This document shows, in pieces, positions 1 to 12,333 of a stretch of 64,000 bases of DNA (positions are counted from its first letter, which is position 1; every line of letters starts with the position of its first letter). The stretch spans positions 267,501 through 331,500 of the forward strand of contig JAUIRK010000005.1 in the NCBI GenBank assembly GCA_030549495.1. Direction: 5' to 3'. This stretch comes from Nectonema munidae (taxonomy: Eukaryota > Nematomorpha > Nectonematoida > Nectonematidae). Below the pieces are notes generated by a model that was given only the letters and a program-made list of their open reading frames with translations, was not told the origin of the DNA and did no database searches. The position numbers and the translations under genes were made by a program.

Positions 1-130
1 ATATTTAATATTTTATTTTTATTATTATTATTATTATTTTTATTAATATTTTATTATTAATAATATTATTTTATTATTATTATTATTTATTATTTTAATA
101 TTATTATTTATTATTAATATTATTAATATA

Positions 131-167
<37 letters not shown>

Positions 168-230
168 TTATTTTATTATTATTATTATTGTGTGTGTGTG
201 TGTGGGTGAGTGAGTGAGTGAGTGAGTCTG
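1..230. repeat. Compound microsatellite (ATT)n / (TG)n / (GTGA)n
   Basis: The first 190 bases are an imperfect A/T-only triplet tract. A short (TG)n run at about 189-204 follows, then five or so GTGA units to about 226. The three motifs abut, which is typical of slippage-driven compound repeats. The apparent reading frame across it on the minus strand is low-complexity and not a gene. Confidence 0.9.
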
Positions 231-1575
231 TATATTTAAAAAGAGTGTATGTGCTAAATAAATAAGGTATTAAAGGTAAGCAAACGTGAAGTCCTATAAA
301 ATCATTGAAATCTGGAAGTTGAAAAAAAACATCAAAAATGTTAGTCTTGATAGGAGACTCCAAAATGTTCCATGTCTAAAATTTAATAAAGCAAATATAT
401 GAAAGGATGAACAATGACAAAGAGATCAAATTTTAGAAAATTGGTTACTAAAGACTAAAACAAAGTCCAACTACGTGTCATGATAAGGTAGAATATGTTC
501 GCCTAAATATTCTACTATTAAATCAGTTTTTTAGCAGGAAGTTTAACCTACCTAGCTTGGTGTGTAGGTGTAGTTGTTCCTAGATGCGTTATCTCAAGGC
601 ATGTGTTCATTCATATGGTCATTTATGGAATAATATTTTTTTATAAGAAATACGGACATTAAAATATAACGGCTATTTCGAGAGATCAATCCACGTCTAT
701 AAAAATAAGATGTAATGAATGCTGGTGATGTTATAATCACTCAAGGTATCATGAATTGCCATTTTCCTAGCTACTGACTGTCTCATTATGAGTTGTTTAT
801 CAGGTAAACAGTTAGTCATCTTAAATCATTTCATATATACAGATTGATAGAATCAGTTAAAAAAATATATATATAAGTTCCATTTTGTCTTTTTGCAATT
901 CTATCTGAATTTAATTTTTTGATTTTGTTGTGTTTATATTGTTTCAACATATGTTCTTTGTATTTAAACTTTTTTATAAATATTTTAACATTATTTTGAG
1001 TTTAAATTTTATAAATTAGGCAAAAAGCGAGTAAATTATTGCAAATATTTAGTATTTTTTCAATTTTTTTTATTTTCTATTAAATTTTCCACTTTAATTT
1101 AGCAAATATCTTTTTAATTGAGATTTTTTTTCGCAGAACTTTTTGATTTTTTGCCCAACAGAAATAAACTCTAGGCCCCTTAGGGGTTCTCAGTATCAAT
1201 TGATCTTCAAAATGTTCATTTGTATTTTGAGTCGGCTAAGAATTTTTAATTTGGATTAAGTAATAAAATGTTGACTCACAGGAACATGTTGAAGAAAAGA
1301 ACTAAATCAAAAAATGTGCTATATTTATTTCAACAAGTAAAATAAAAAGGTTTTTTTTGTAACAAATAAACTTACAAAGTATTAATGGAGTGAAATGAGT
1401 TGATGAGAATACGAAATACGTGGAGTACTAGAATAAATATGAGAAAAGTAATTAAGATGTGTATTAAAAGTTACTGCTTAAAGATTTTATTTCAGGAACA
1501 ACCGAAGCATATTCAAGCAAACTTTGTCATAACAGGTTGTATCAGGTAGATATTAAAAACAAGATCGTACCACAC
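231..1575. other. AT-rich DNA, nothing recognised
   Basis: Both strands were read for coding signatures, terminal repeats and tRNA-like boxes and none was convincing. A short palindromic CCCCTTAGGGG lies near 1175. Confidence 0.6.
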
Positions 1576-3551
1576 CAATCATGGAGGATCGCCGGAGAGA
1601 ACATAAGATAAAAAACAGCATAAACAATAAAATAGCAAAAACAGTAGAGATAGACAAAATTAACAGAACTTGTTGCGTTAAACGCAAAATGAAACAATTT
1701 TTATTGAACCAAGTTTATGCAAGCGTTGATTGCGAGTCTTTCTCGATTCTTGATAGGATTTAGCTTCACTCTTGGTAGTTTGAGCGATTTTGTACAAGGA
1801 TCTCTGTTAAATGACTCTTCCACGTGAAAAATAAGAAAAGAGAAAAACACTATCACATTAAAATTTTAAATTTTGTTACACTTCCCGAGTAATACACCCA
1901 CGTATTACAGCTAAGCGATTTTTGACAATTCATTGTAAAAAGATTGAACAGCACAACAGATATAGAAGGTTAAAAAAGTTATGAAACTACTTAGAGGTGC
2001 TATATAACAATGTAAGCATCAAAAAGATCATGTAGAATTAGATCAAGAAGATAAGTGGATGACAGAAGTTTAAGACCAATATTCCAAATGTAAAGCATGT
2101 TTAGATCGCCATATTTTGGTTTTAGCTGAGAAACAAAATTGTGTTTTATAAAAGATTAAGTTAGCTCAACGTAGGGTAACACTATTACTTGATATTTATG
2201 ATGGGAAAAGTTTTAAAGAAGATATGTGTTTAGAATTTAGAAACAGCGTAAATTTATACGAATCATTAAGTGAGGAAGGAATACTCTCCAATTAATTATA
2301 AATGAAGACAAAGCAAACGGAATTAAAGGAAGTTTAATAAATCTATGCTACTCTCATGTTTTTAAAAAGGACAAAAAACCAGATATTCCAAATCTAATAA
2401 AAAATATGATTAGATTTGAATGGCCAAAAGTGAAAAGGATTGAAGAGAAACCTGAGAGAGTACTTAATGTCTAAAAGGGATTTTATAAAGCATATTTTCC
2501 CTATTTTTGGTTCAGAGGTTGTTCCTTTTGTTTTGAAGTCTTTGTTGTCCCATTAGAATTAGTGAAATGTTGCGAGGACAATGTTGAAAAACAGTTTGAA
2601 TGTTTGGATAAGAGATTCAACAACCCATATTTTAATTTGACAAATATAATCAATGAAATAAAAGAATATCCAACAATAAAAAATGGAGATTATAACAGAT
2701 TTGGGAACTTTCTGAATATGTTAAACATATCATCTATATTTGACATGAAATAAAAAACTCAAATACGGTCTCAATTATAGAATAGAAGCTACCTTGTGAA
2801 GTTAAAATTTTGTGGTTGAGGTATTTTTGCAAATCAAATCGAAAAGATAAATTTCAAGAATTAATGAATTTCTTGAGACAAGAACTAGAAGTATATGAAT
2901 ACGTGTCATCCAATGAAGTTGGCCAGTTTAGGACAAATAAAGTCAATTTTGCAAATACATGTAAAACAGAGCAAAATCTTTTGCCTTGGAAAATGGCACA
3001 ATTTAATGGGTTGGAAAAATGTCAGTTTAATACTAAAAGTACAATTCTGGAATAATCAAAGTTCCGGAATTGTCCGAATTAGTAATTTCCGGATTAGAGG
3101 TTGTCAAGTGTAGCAATACGCTTTTGACAAGGTATTGTAAAACGTTTTAACATCTAATTTAGGTTTACGTAAAGAGTCTTCCGCAAAGTTAAAATTTTGT
3201 ACTTCTGGTTTGAGAACTAATCAGAAATTGTAGATATAAAAAAATCTACAAGGTAGGGAATTGTCATTTGTTCCACCATCCTTCTATGCATGAAATACAT
3301 CTGCAGTGCGATTACAGACGGCAGTGCATGTAGTTCTTCTAAAACACTTAGTACTTTCAGAATCTTTATTAGGAAGTGTAGTCTGAGAAAGTTTTACGGA
3401 AGAAAGCGAAAATGAGTGTGTTACGACTAACATTCATATTAACGCCAAATTGTTAGAAGACTTTTTCAGCAAGGAGTCTATGGGGGTAGAATTTTTACCT
3501 AAATGTGGAAGATGCAAATGTGATAATTGCATTTTAGATTCAGAGAAATTT

Positions 3552-4331
3552 ATGTCCGGGCATTTAACCGAAAGACAATTGGCCGACAGATATCTGACCG
3601 AATGGACATTTAGCCGACGTACATTTGGCCGAACAGACATTTGACCGAAACGACATTTCACCAAACGGACATTTGACAGAACAGACATTTGACCGAACGG
3701 ACATTTGATCGAATAAACATTTAGAATTTAAATAAGCATTAGAATTTAGAATAATATTTAGTATAGTTAGAATATTGTTAGAGTTAGTTTTAGTATAGTT
3801 AGAATATTCTTTGTTTTAGAGTTAGATTTAGCATAGTTAGAATATTGTTAGTTTTAGAGTTAGGTTTACCATAGTTAGAATATTGTTAGTCTTAGAATCG
3901 ATGTTATTATAGTATAGTATAGCATATTTTCAAATCCAACCATAAAATGGAAGATTGTGGGTCAGTAATTAGTTGGACCCTTATAACCTACAAAAATATA
4001 GCAAATTAGTCCTGAGTGAGCAAGAGTGATTGATTACATAGATGCTTAATACTCGATGAACGAAGGTCCGAATGCAGTTATAAGCGTGAAACTTGTGCTC
4101 TGTAGACGAATACATTTCATTGGTGGCACGTAAGGATATACAAAATTGTGTTATAAATAGCGTAAGATAACATACGCATCTTTACCGTGTTCGGACATTT
4201 GGCCGAGAGATCAATTGGCTGTTCTGTTCGGTCAATCGTCTGTTCTGTCAAATGTAATGTCTGTTCGGCCAAATGTACCTTGGCTAAATGTCGATTCGGT
4301 CAGATGTTTGTCGGCCAAATGTCCGGGTACC
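3552..4331. mobile_element. Fold-back (MULE-like) non-autonomous element, copy 1
   Basis: The two ends are inverted arms built of imperfect 15-17-bp units with consensus near GACATTTGGCCGAAC, about ten units on the left (3552-3712) and a similar run in reverse at 4184-4331. Near-duplicate 9-mers flank it: GAGAAATTT at 3543-3551 and GAAAAATTG at 4332-4340. Nine-base target duplications are typical of Mutator-like elements, so a MULE-type mobiliser is inferred; no transposase is encoded. The core is expanded compared with the copy at 26905. The right arm from 4184 also begins with a direct terminal-like word, so a small nested copy is possible. Confidence 0.65.
3756..3900. repeat. Tandem repeat in core of fold-back element
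   Basis: Three to four imperfect copies of a roughly 45-base unit, built around TATAGTTAGAATATTGTTAG and followed by TTTTAGAGTTAG. The shorter relative at 26905-27123 has a single copy of this core word in reverse orientation, so the array expanded inside this copy. Confidence 0.7.
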
Positions 4332-4985
4332 GAAAAATTGACATGGAATGAAAGAAGAGAAATGTATATAATAGATAAAAATCTAACTTTAGATGAGAAC
4401 AAGAATAAGTGGACGGCAAGTTATCCATGGAAGAAAATGGATCATAATGAATAACCTAACAATAAAGATTATGTGTTTAAAAGATTGCAAGCTACTGAAA
4501 AGAGACTTTTTAAGATGGGTAAAAAATATTGTGAAGCTTATAAAGAAGAAATAGCAAATATGATAACGAGAGGTGTAATAGAAGAAATTACAAGCGAACA
4601 CAAGAGTTGGAACGGTCCCACATATTATATCCCACATAGGGAAGTACTAAAACCAGACAGTGTACGTAGGCCGTTAAGAATAGTTTTTGACTCATCGGCT
4701 AAGTACAAAGAGCCCTCTTTGAATGATTATAGTGGTACAAAGGCCATCAACTAGTAAGTTTTGATAAGATTTCGAGAAAATAAGTACGAATTTTCTGACG
4801 ACATCAGTAAAATGCATCACGTTGTCCAGACTACGTCAATAGAATGGCACACTCATTGTTTTGTTTGGAGAAATCTTTAAGATCGAGAGCCTAGTGAGTT
4901 TATAATAAAGGTAAATTGTTTTGAGGATAGACCAGCTGGAGCAATTGCTATTTGTGCGTTGAACAAGACAGCCTCTTGTTCATTA

Positions 4986-6663
4986 TGATTGGTCATTTAA
5001 TTATGTCAAAAATGTCATCATTAATCAATTGTCATCACAGCTTTTCTGTGGGTGCTTCTGCTTGTGTTTGTATGTAGATGTGTGAGTGTATGTGACTGAA
5101 GCTCTCTGTGTCTATGGGTATGTGTGTCTGAATCTCTCTCATTCTGTGTGCGTGGTGTTTATGGGTGTACTATTGTACTGAGGATACCTATCGTATTAAT
5201 ATTTTGTATCTTTCATTTTAACTACGATGAATAGCATACTATTAGCATAGAAATACAATTAATTTTGAGTTTAAGAGAGAAGTTATAAATATTACTTCAC
5301 TTGGTTTATAGGTAAAAGGAAATGAGAGCCTTTTGATATTTAAATGTCTATTAGGAACTTTGGAAAATATTTCAACTACCATATCTTCAAGTTCATCTTT
5401 GCTTACTTAAAATAAAAAAATATTTAATAGAAAAAAGTGCTCTAAAGTAAAACATTGTGTGATCAAAATCTTCACACCTCGTCATCGCAAAAGAAAGAAT
5501 TTCTTTATATCTTACATTCTGAATGAACAACCAAAGTCATTATGTTGGATGAGTAATTCTCTTCGTTGAAATCTGTAAGTTTTTTTCCTAAATTTATTCC
5601 AAGGCTTTCTGGTATTGTTTTCAATGATTCGAAATTACCTACGATTGTAAACATTTAAAAAGTAGAATAATATAATTTATTTATATCAATGTAATACACA
5701 ATATTTGACAAAATGTTCCACCAATCAATCAATCACACAATATTAGCAGACGAAATAATATATCAAATGCGCTTAATTTTTGTTTTATTTTTTTTATCAT
5801 TTTTAAAGGTTTTTTTCATTTTTATGAGTTTGGGCAATATTTTGTTAAGAATTTTTTTGAAATTATTTTTCTTAAATTTTAAATTGCTTTTGTTTAAATT
5901 TATATATAGCTAGGTCGTTTTTTTTTTATATTTTAACATTTTTATGCTCCATGGCGTACCAGTTTAATTTATATAAAAAAACTCAAAAAATGAAAAGCAG
6001 ACGATTCATTTTCAGGGCCTTAAAATGCTAAAATTTATAATATTTCTCTAGAAAAACTTTTTTAACTCTTATCTTGTAATATCATAAACTTTGATATATA
6101 CTTTACTATAATTCTGGTTTATTAATTTATTTTTTAAGAAAAAGATACATCATTTCTTAAAAATTTTCTTAATGAAAAATTTTATTTTAAAAGCTTTTTT
6201 CATTTTTAGGTATTTTTTTCTTTTACGTTAATTTTTCAAGAGAATTTATCCTTTAGGAGATAATAACAAAACTATCGCATATAAACATTTTGATAAGGCT
6301 TATGAGAACGACAAATAAGAGACAAGGTATTTGAATTAATGCGCATTAAGCAAATGATGTGGAAGAATTTCAGGCAAAAAGGAAGGAATGGGAATCAATT
6401 TATGGATAAACGAAATCACTGATATGAATTGACACACATTAGTGGTAAAAGTAATTTGAACTTTTTTAGAGAGTAAATGAACTTTATATATTTTACATAA
6501 ACCTTAATTTAATTAAAACTTTTTTGATGATATACTTTGAAAACTTCAAAAATTTTAGTCATTTTCGATCGATATCACATTATTTAAAAACTTATTTTTA
6601 GAAATTAATTATGGTGATTTTCATTGAAAAATATTTCAACAAACTTTTTAATCTAAACAATAT
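4986..6663. other. AT-rich DNA, nothing recognised
   Basis: A TG/TC-rich low-complexity stretch lies at about 5050-5165. Phenylalanine-rich open frames near 5713-5913 reflect base composition. No element ends or conserved protein motifs were found. Confidence 0.55.
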
Positions 6664-6677
6664 CAAGCCCGTACCCA

Positions 6678-6723
6678 GGGGGGGGGGGGGGGGGGTTTGG
6701 AAGAACCCCCCCCCCCCCCCCCC
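6678..6723. repeat. G18-loop-C18 inverted repeat at hAT left end
   Basis: Eighteen G, then TTTGGAAGAA, then eighteen C: a perfect hairpin with a ten-base loop that could also form G-quadruplex or i-motif structures. Body 2 of the tandem keeps only the C-run (17 C at 9732-9748), without its G partner. Confidence 0.9.
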
Positions 6724-7001
6724 TTTTATCTTCCTCTATCTTCTCTTTCAGCCTTGAACTTTTTTTTCTTCATAAGATTCAGACGGTAGTGGCATTGAAT
6801 AAGGCACTAATACTTTTCTTTTATCTTGTAAATTTTATAAATTTATTTGTACTATTGCATTTTTGAATATAGTAAGATATATTTATTTTGTATTTTTATT
6901 TAATATTTATTTATTATTTGTATTAGAATCAATCTAGGTCTTTGTCATTGTTTTCTTTCAGATAAAAATTTACTCACTCTCATTAAAAAGATACAATCAT
7001 T

Positions 7002-9307
7002 ATGGGACGCCACGAAAGAAAAAAAACAGTAGCATCTTGCCATAAAATAGATCGATTTCTTGCTAAACTTAGATCAGAAGACAATGATAAAGATGCTTGC
7101 AGAGATGAAATAAATACTCATTGTCTTACAACTTCACAATTTACTGATGGATGTAATTCTTCAACATCACAACCTGTTTTGACAAATCTTTTACATCCTG
7201 CAAACGTTTGTCATGATAATTGTGAACATACAAGTTTAATGATATAGGAAGAATTTACCAAAGAAATTTTTTGAATTTATAAATCATTTGCTGTTTAAGC
7301 ACACTAAACTTCGTGAAAATGCAGTTTTTCCTACTCAGTTTCTTGCAGGTTGTAAAAGAAGTTTTCGAGTAGAATGGCTGAAACAGCACAATTGGATGCT
7401 TTATAGTGAACTTGTTGACGGAGTTTTCTGCATTGCTTCCTCAGTATTTGCTTCTAATCAACTAAGTGGTAAACTTATTAATAGGCCTTTTCGCACGTGG
7501 AACAAAAAAAGCGAAACTGTTAAGCAACATGAGCGTTGTTTGTATTATAATAATTCGATGGAAAAAGCTAATTCTTTGAAGCACGCAGTGGAAAAACCAG
7601 AGAGCAGTATGACTTCTTTAGTAGACTCACGTAAAAGAAAAAATATTGAACAAAATAGAAAAATCCTTAAATCTATTGCAAGAGCTGTACTCTTTTGTGG
7701 AAGACAGGGTATTGTACTCAGAGGTGATGTAGAAGACATAAATTCTTCTACAAATCCGGGAAATTTTCTGGCGCTTCTTAAAGTAATGGCTGTTAACGAT
7801 AGTACACTTGCGCATCATCTTGACACTCCTGCAATGAAATCTGCAAAATATATTTCTGCTCGTACCCAAAATGAGCTCATAGAAATAACAGGAAAAGATA
7901 TTATTTTGAAGGACATTATCAATGAGATTAATTCTTCTCCATTTTACAACACATAATCAAGAATTATTATCAATTTGTGCCAGATTTGTTGACAAGGAAA
8001 AAAACGTAAGAGAAGAATTTTTGACTAGCATTAGAAAGAATCACAGGAGAAATAATAGCAGAAAAAATCCTTGTCTTTTTGCAAGAAAATAACATTCCTG
8101 CTGGAAATATGCGTGATCAAGGATATGAAGGTGCTAAAAACATGTCTTATGAACGTGTATGCGCACAGTCAAGAATAAAAAAAGAAGCTCCATTAGGCAT
8201 TTATGTTCATTGTAATTCTCACTGTTTACATCTAGGAATCACTCATTCTTCCTCAACACCTTATGTGTGTAACATGTTTGATTCTTTAAAAAAACTGTTG
8301 TTTGTACTTTTTAAATAGTCCAAAAAGAAGTGGCGCTCTTGAGTCAGTTATAATGAATAATAGCCAAAGCAAGGAAAAGAAAAGAAAGCCGTCGTTAGCG
8401 TCATTTTGATAAGTATGGGACTAATTTTGCGGATTGGGATAAGAGTAATCGCAGTAATGCACAACAAATATTACACAGCATTACTTCTTTTCAATTCATC
8501 ATTGTTTTCATGACCGTCTATCAATATCTATCTCATGTGTCTGTAGTTACAGTGAAGCTTCAAAGAAAAACTCTCGATATAATAGAAGCATATGAAATTA
8601 TATCTGAAATAATTTTATTGTATAAAAAGAAAGAAATGAAATTGAAATAAATTTCAATGAAATCTACAATGAAAGCCTCAATATGGCTAAAAAGATTGGT
8701 ATTCACGCTGAGATGCCGAGAATTGTTTCAAGAGAACAATTTCGAAGTAACGACGAAGCAAACACTCCACGTGACTATTATTTGAGAAACGTTGCTATAC
8801 CTTTTCTAGATCACATTATAATGTGTCTTAACGAAAAGTTTTCTTCTTCTGCAATAATTTCAGCATCTTTGCTGGGCCTTGTTCCTCGCGTTTTGTTGAT
8901 GAAAAATGTTGATGTGAATGAGGCTGTGGAAAAATACAAAAATGATTTACCTTGTTCTAAACAGAGTTGCAACGCTGGAAAATCATTTTATGCAAAAGAC
9001 TCCATATCTGCCCCCTGAATCTCCAGCACAAACAATAAAGGAATGTGATGCAATGATGTTTCCTAATATCTCTGTTCTTCTGCAGATAGCTTGCACAATT
9101 CCGGTAACCTCGTGCCAATGTGAAAGAAGTACAAGTGCATTACGCAGCTTGAACACCTACATGAGGTCTTCAATGACAAAGACTCGCCTGTCTAACTTAG
9201 CACTTCTGCACATTCACTATGACATAGAGATTGATTTGAATACAGTTCTTGATTATTATATTCAAAAGCATCCGCGTAAACTTGGATTAAATAGTTTACT
9301 CTATTGA
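7002..9307 (+). pseudogene. hAT transposase (DUF4371 / ZMYM1-like type), body 1
   Basis: Decayed transposase of the hAT group related to ZMYM1 and 52-kDa-repressor-like proteins. Recognisable parts in order: an N-terminal basic segment (7002-7247); a central block (7288-7956) with CGRQGIVLRGDVED and PGNFLALLK, the DUF4371 hallmarks, then a NELIEI segment; a catalytic-core part (8079-8318) with the QGYEGAKNMS and YVHCNSHCLHL signatures; and the C-terminal hAT dimerisation domain (8918-9307), including TSCQCERSTSALR and RLSNLALLHIHYD. The parts lie in at least four different frames, so it cannot make a full protein. A T-rich stretch ending in CAG near 6961 could be an acceptor site before the first ATG. 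Compared with body 2 it carries unusual residues in the YVHC block. Confidence 0.85.
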
Positions 9308-10026
9308 AACTGTAAGTTTTGAATAAACCTTATTTTTTCTTTATATTATTATTACACATATTTTTTCACTTTAATCTGAATTGAAACAATTTTAGTTTTC
9401 ACGGAGTCTTTAGTAAAAAAATATAACTAAAATAAAATAATTCTGATTGAAAAAAGTCTAAAAACATTTAAATAAATACTTGTCAAATAAACTTTATCTT
9501 CCATTGCAAAATTTAGATTACCATCTTCTTTTTATCCTGTTTAGCAATATTAATTTTGCAATGTCATGAAAAAGTTAGGATGTCAAATTGAGGAAATTTT
9601 TTGGATTACATCAATTAAATGTAGAAATTGTAAGTTTTTGTAAAAAGTCTAATTTACACTATTTATTAATTATCATGTAATCGATAAAAAAATATTATGT
9701 ACATGAAAGTTTCACTAAATTTTCGGAAGAACCCCCCCCCCCCCCCCCTTTTATCTTCCTCTATCTTCTCTTTCAGCCTTGAACTTTTTTTTCTTCATAA
9801 GATTCAGACGGTAGTGGCATTGAATAAGGCACTAATACTTTTCTTTTATCTTGTAAATTTTATAAATTTATTTGTACTATTGCATTTTTGAATATAGTAA
9901 GATATATTTATTTTGTATTTTTATTTAATATTTATTTATTATTTGTATTAGAATCAATCTAGGTCTTTGTCATTGTTTTCTTTCAGATAAAAATTTACTC
10001 ACTCTCATTAAAAAGATACAATCATT

Positions 10027-12333
10027 ATGGGACGCCACGAAAGAAAAAAAACAGTAGCATCTTGCCATAAAATAGATCGATTTCTTGCTAAACTTAGATC
10101 AGAAGACAATGATAAAGATGCTTGCAGAGATGAAATAAATACTCATTGTCTTACAACTTCACAATTTACTGATGGATGTAATTCTTCAACATCACAACCT
10201 GTTTTGACAAATCTTTTACATCCTGCAAACGTTTGTCATGATAATTGTGAACATACAAGTTTAATGATATAGGAAGAATTTACCAAAGAAATTTTTTGAA
10301 TTTATAAATCATTTGCTGTTTAAGCACACTAAACTTCGTGAAAATGCAGTTTTTCCTACTCAGTTTCTTGCAGGTTGTAAAAGAAGTTTTCGAGTAGAAT
10401 GGCTGAAACAGCACAATTGGATGCTTTATAGTGAACTTGTTGACGGAGTTTTCTGCATTGCTTCCTCAGTATTTGCTTCTAATCAACTAAGTGGTAAACT
10501 TATTAATAGGCCTTTTCGCACGTGGAACAAAAAAAGCGAAACTGTTAAGCAACATGAGCGTTGTTTGTATTATAATAATTCGATGGAAAAAGCTAATTCT
10601 TTGAAGCACGCAGTGGAAAAACCAGAGAGCAGTATGACTTCTTTAGTAGACTCACGTAAAAGAAAAAATATTGAACAAAATAGAAAAATCCTTAAATCTA
10701 TTGCAAGAGCTGTACTCTTTTGTGGAAGACAGGGTATTGTACTCAGAGGTGATGTAGAAGACATAAATTCTTCTACAAATCCGGGAAATTTTCTGGCGCT
10801 TCTTAAAGTAATGGCTGTTAACGATAGTACACTTGCGCATCATCTTGACACTCCTGCAATGAAATCTGCAAAATATATTTCTGCTCGTACCCAAAATGAG
10901 CTCATAGAAATAACAGGAAAAGATATTATTTTGAAGGACATTATCAATGAGATTAATTCTTCTCCATTTTACAACACATAATCAAGAATTATTATCAATT
11001 TGTGCCAGATTTGTTGACAAGGAAAAAAACGTAAGAGAAGAATTTTTGACTAGCATTAGAAAGAATCACAGGAGAAATAATAGCAGAAAAAATCCTTGTC
11101 TTTTTGCAAGAAAATAACATTCCTGCTGGAAATATGCGTGATCAAGGATATGAAGGTGCTAAAAACATGTCTTATGAACGTGTATGCGCACAGTCGAGAA
11201 TAAAAAAAGAAGCTCCATTAGGCACTTATGTTCATTGTAATTCTCACTGTTTGAATCTAGTAATCACTCATTCTTCCTCAACACCTTATGTGTGTAACAT
11301 GTTTGATTCTTTAAAAAAAACTGTTGTTTGTACTTTTTAAATAGTCCAAAAAGAAGTGGCGCTCTTGAGTCAGTTATAATGAATAATAGCCAAAGCAAGG
11401 AAAAGAAAAGAAAGCCGTCGTTAGCGTCATTTTGATAAGTATGGGACTAATTTTGCGGATTGGGATAAGAGTAATCGCAGTAATGCACAACAAATATTAC
11501 ACAGCATTACTTCTTTTCAATTCATCATTGTTTTCATGACCGTCTATCAATATCTATCTCATGTGTCTGTAGTTACAGTGAAGCTTCAAAGAAAAACTCT
11601 CGATATAATAGAAGCATATGAAATTATATCTGAAATAATTTTATTGTATAAAAAGAAAGAAATGAAATTGAAATAAATTTCAATGAAATCTACAATGAAA
11701 GCCTCAATATGGCTAAAAAGATTGGTATTCACGCTGAGATGCCGAGAATTGTTTCAAGAGAACAATTTCGAAGTAACGACGAAGCAAACACTCCACGTGA
11801 CTATTATTTGAGAAACGTTGCTATACCTTTTCTAGATCACATTATAATGTGTCTTAACGAAAAGTTTTCTTCTTCTGCAATAATTTCAGCATCTTTGCTG
11901 GGCCTTGTTCCTCGCGTTTTGTTGATGAAAAATGTTGATGTGAATGAGGCTGTGGAAAAATACAAAAATGATTTACCTTGTTCTAAACAGAGTTGCAACG
12001 CTGGAAAATCATTTTATGCAAAAGACTCCATATCTGCCCCCTGAATCTCCAGCACAAACAATAAAGGAATGTGATGCAATGATGTTTCCTAATATCTCTG
12101 TTCTTCTGCAGATAGCTTGCACAATTCCGGTAACCTCGTGCCAATGTGAAAGAAGTACAAGTGCATTACGCAGCTTGAACACCTACATGAGGTCTTCAAT
12201 GACAAAGACTCGCCTGTCTAACTTAGCACTTCTGCACATTCACTATGACATAGAGATTGATTTGAATACAGTTCTTGATTATTATATTCAAAAGCATCCG
12301 CGTAAACTTGGATTAAATAGTTTACTCTATTGA
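10027..12333 (+). pseudogene. hAT transposase, body 2 of the tandem
   Basis: Second copy of the transposase remnant at 7002-9307, with the same frame breaks and identical predicted segments except around 11104-11340. There it reads TYVHCNSHCLNLVITHS where body 1 reads IYVHCNSHCLHLGITHS. Body 2 fits the family pattern (YVHC..HCLNLV) better, so body 1 carries the derived changes. A run of eight A here against seven in body 1 (near 11313 and 8288) shifts the local end of the frame. The C-terminal dimerisation segment ends with the same LGLNSLLY tail. Confidence 0.85.

Larger units (their letters stand above)
1581..4985 (+). mobile_element. BEL/Pao LTR-retrotransposon fossil
   Basis: An old, heavily broken copy of a BEL/Pao element. 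Gag-like sequence is recognisable at roughly 2000-3060. Sequence resembling the start of pol, leading into the first part of the reverse transcriptase, lies at roughly 3430-3550 and 4340-4985. The rest of the reverse transcriptase, RNase H and integrase are not visible, and no LTR pair was found. It is broken in many places. A fold-back DNA element (3552-4331) sits inside the pol part, flanked by near-identical 9-base repeats, so the fossil is older than that insertion. Family assignment rests on the characteristic Pao-type spacing of pol motifs read by eye; the outer limits are approximate. Confidence 0.7.

Noticed and set aside
3552-3712. Regular short repeats resembling a CRISPR array
   Set aside because: Units are 15-17 bp, directly adjacent without spacers, degenerate, and mirrored in an inverted arm; this is a transposon arm in a eukaryotic genome.
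5713-5913. Membrane protein gene rich in Phe and Leu
   Set aside because: T-rich composition alone gives such frames; no conserved motif or neighbours.
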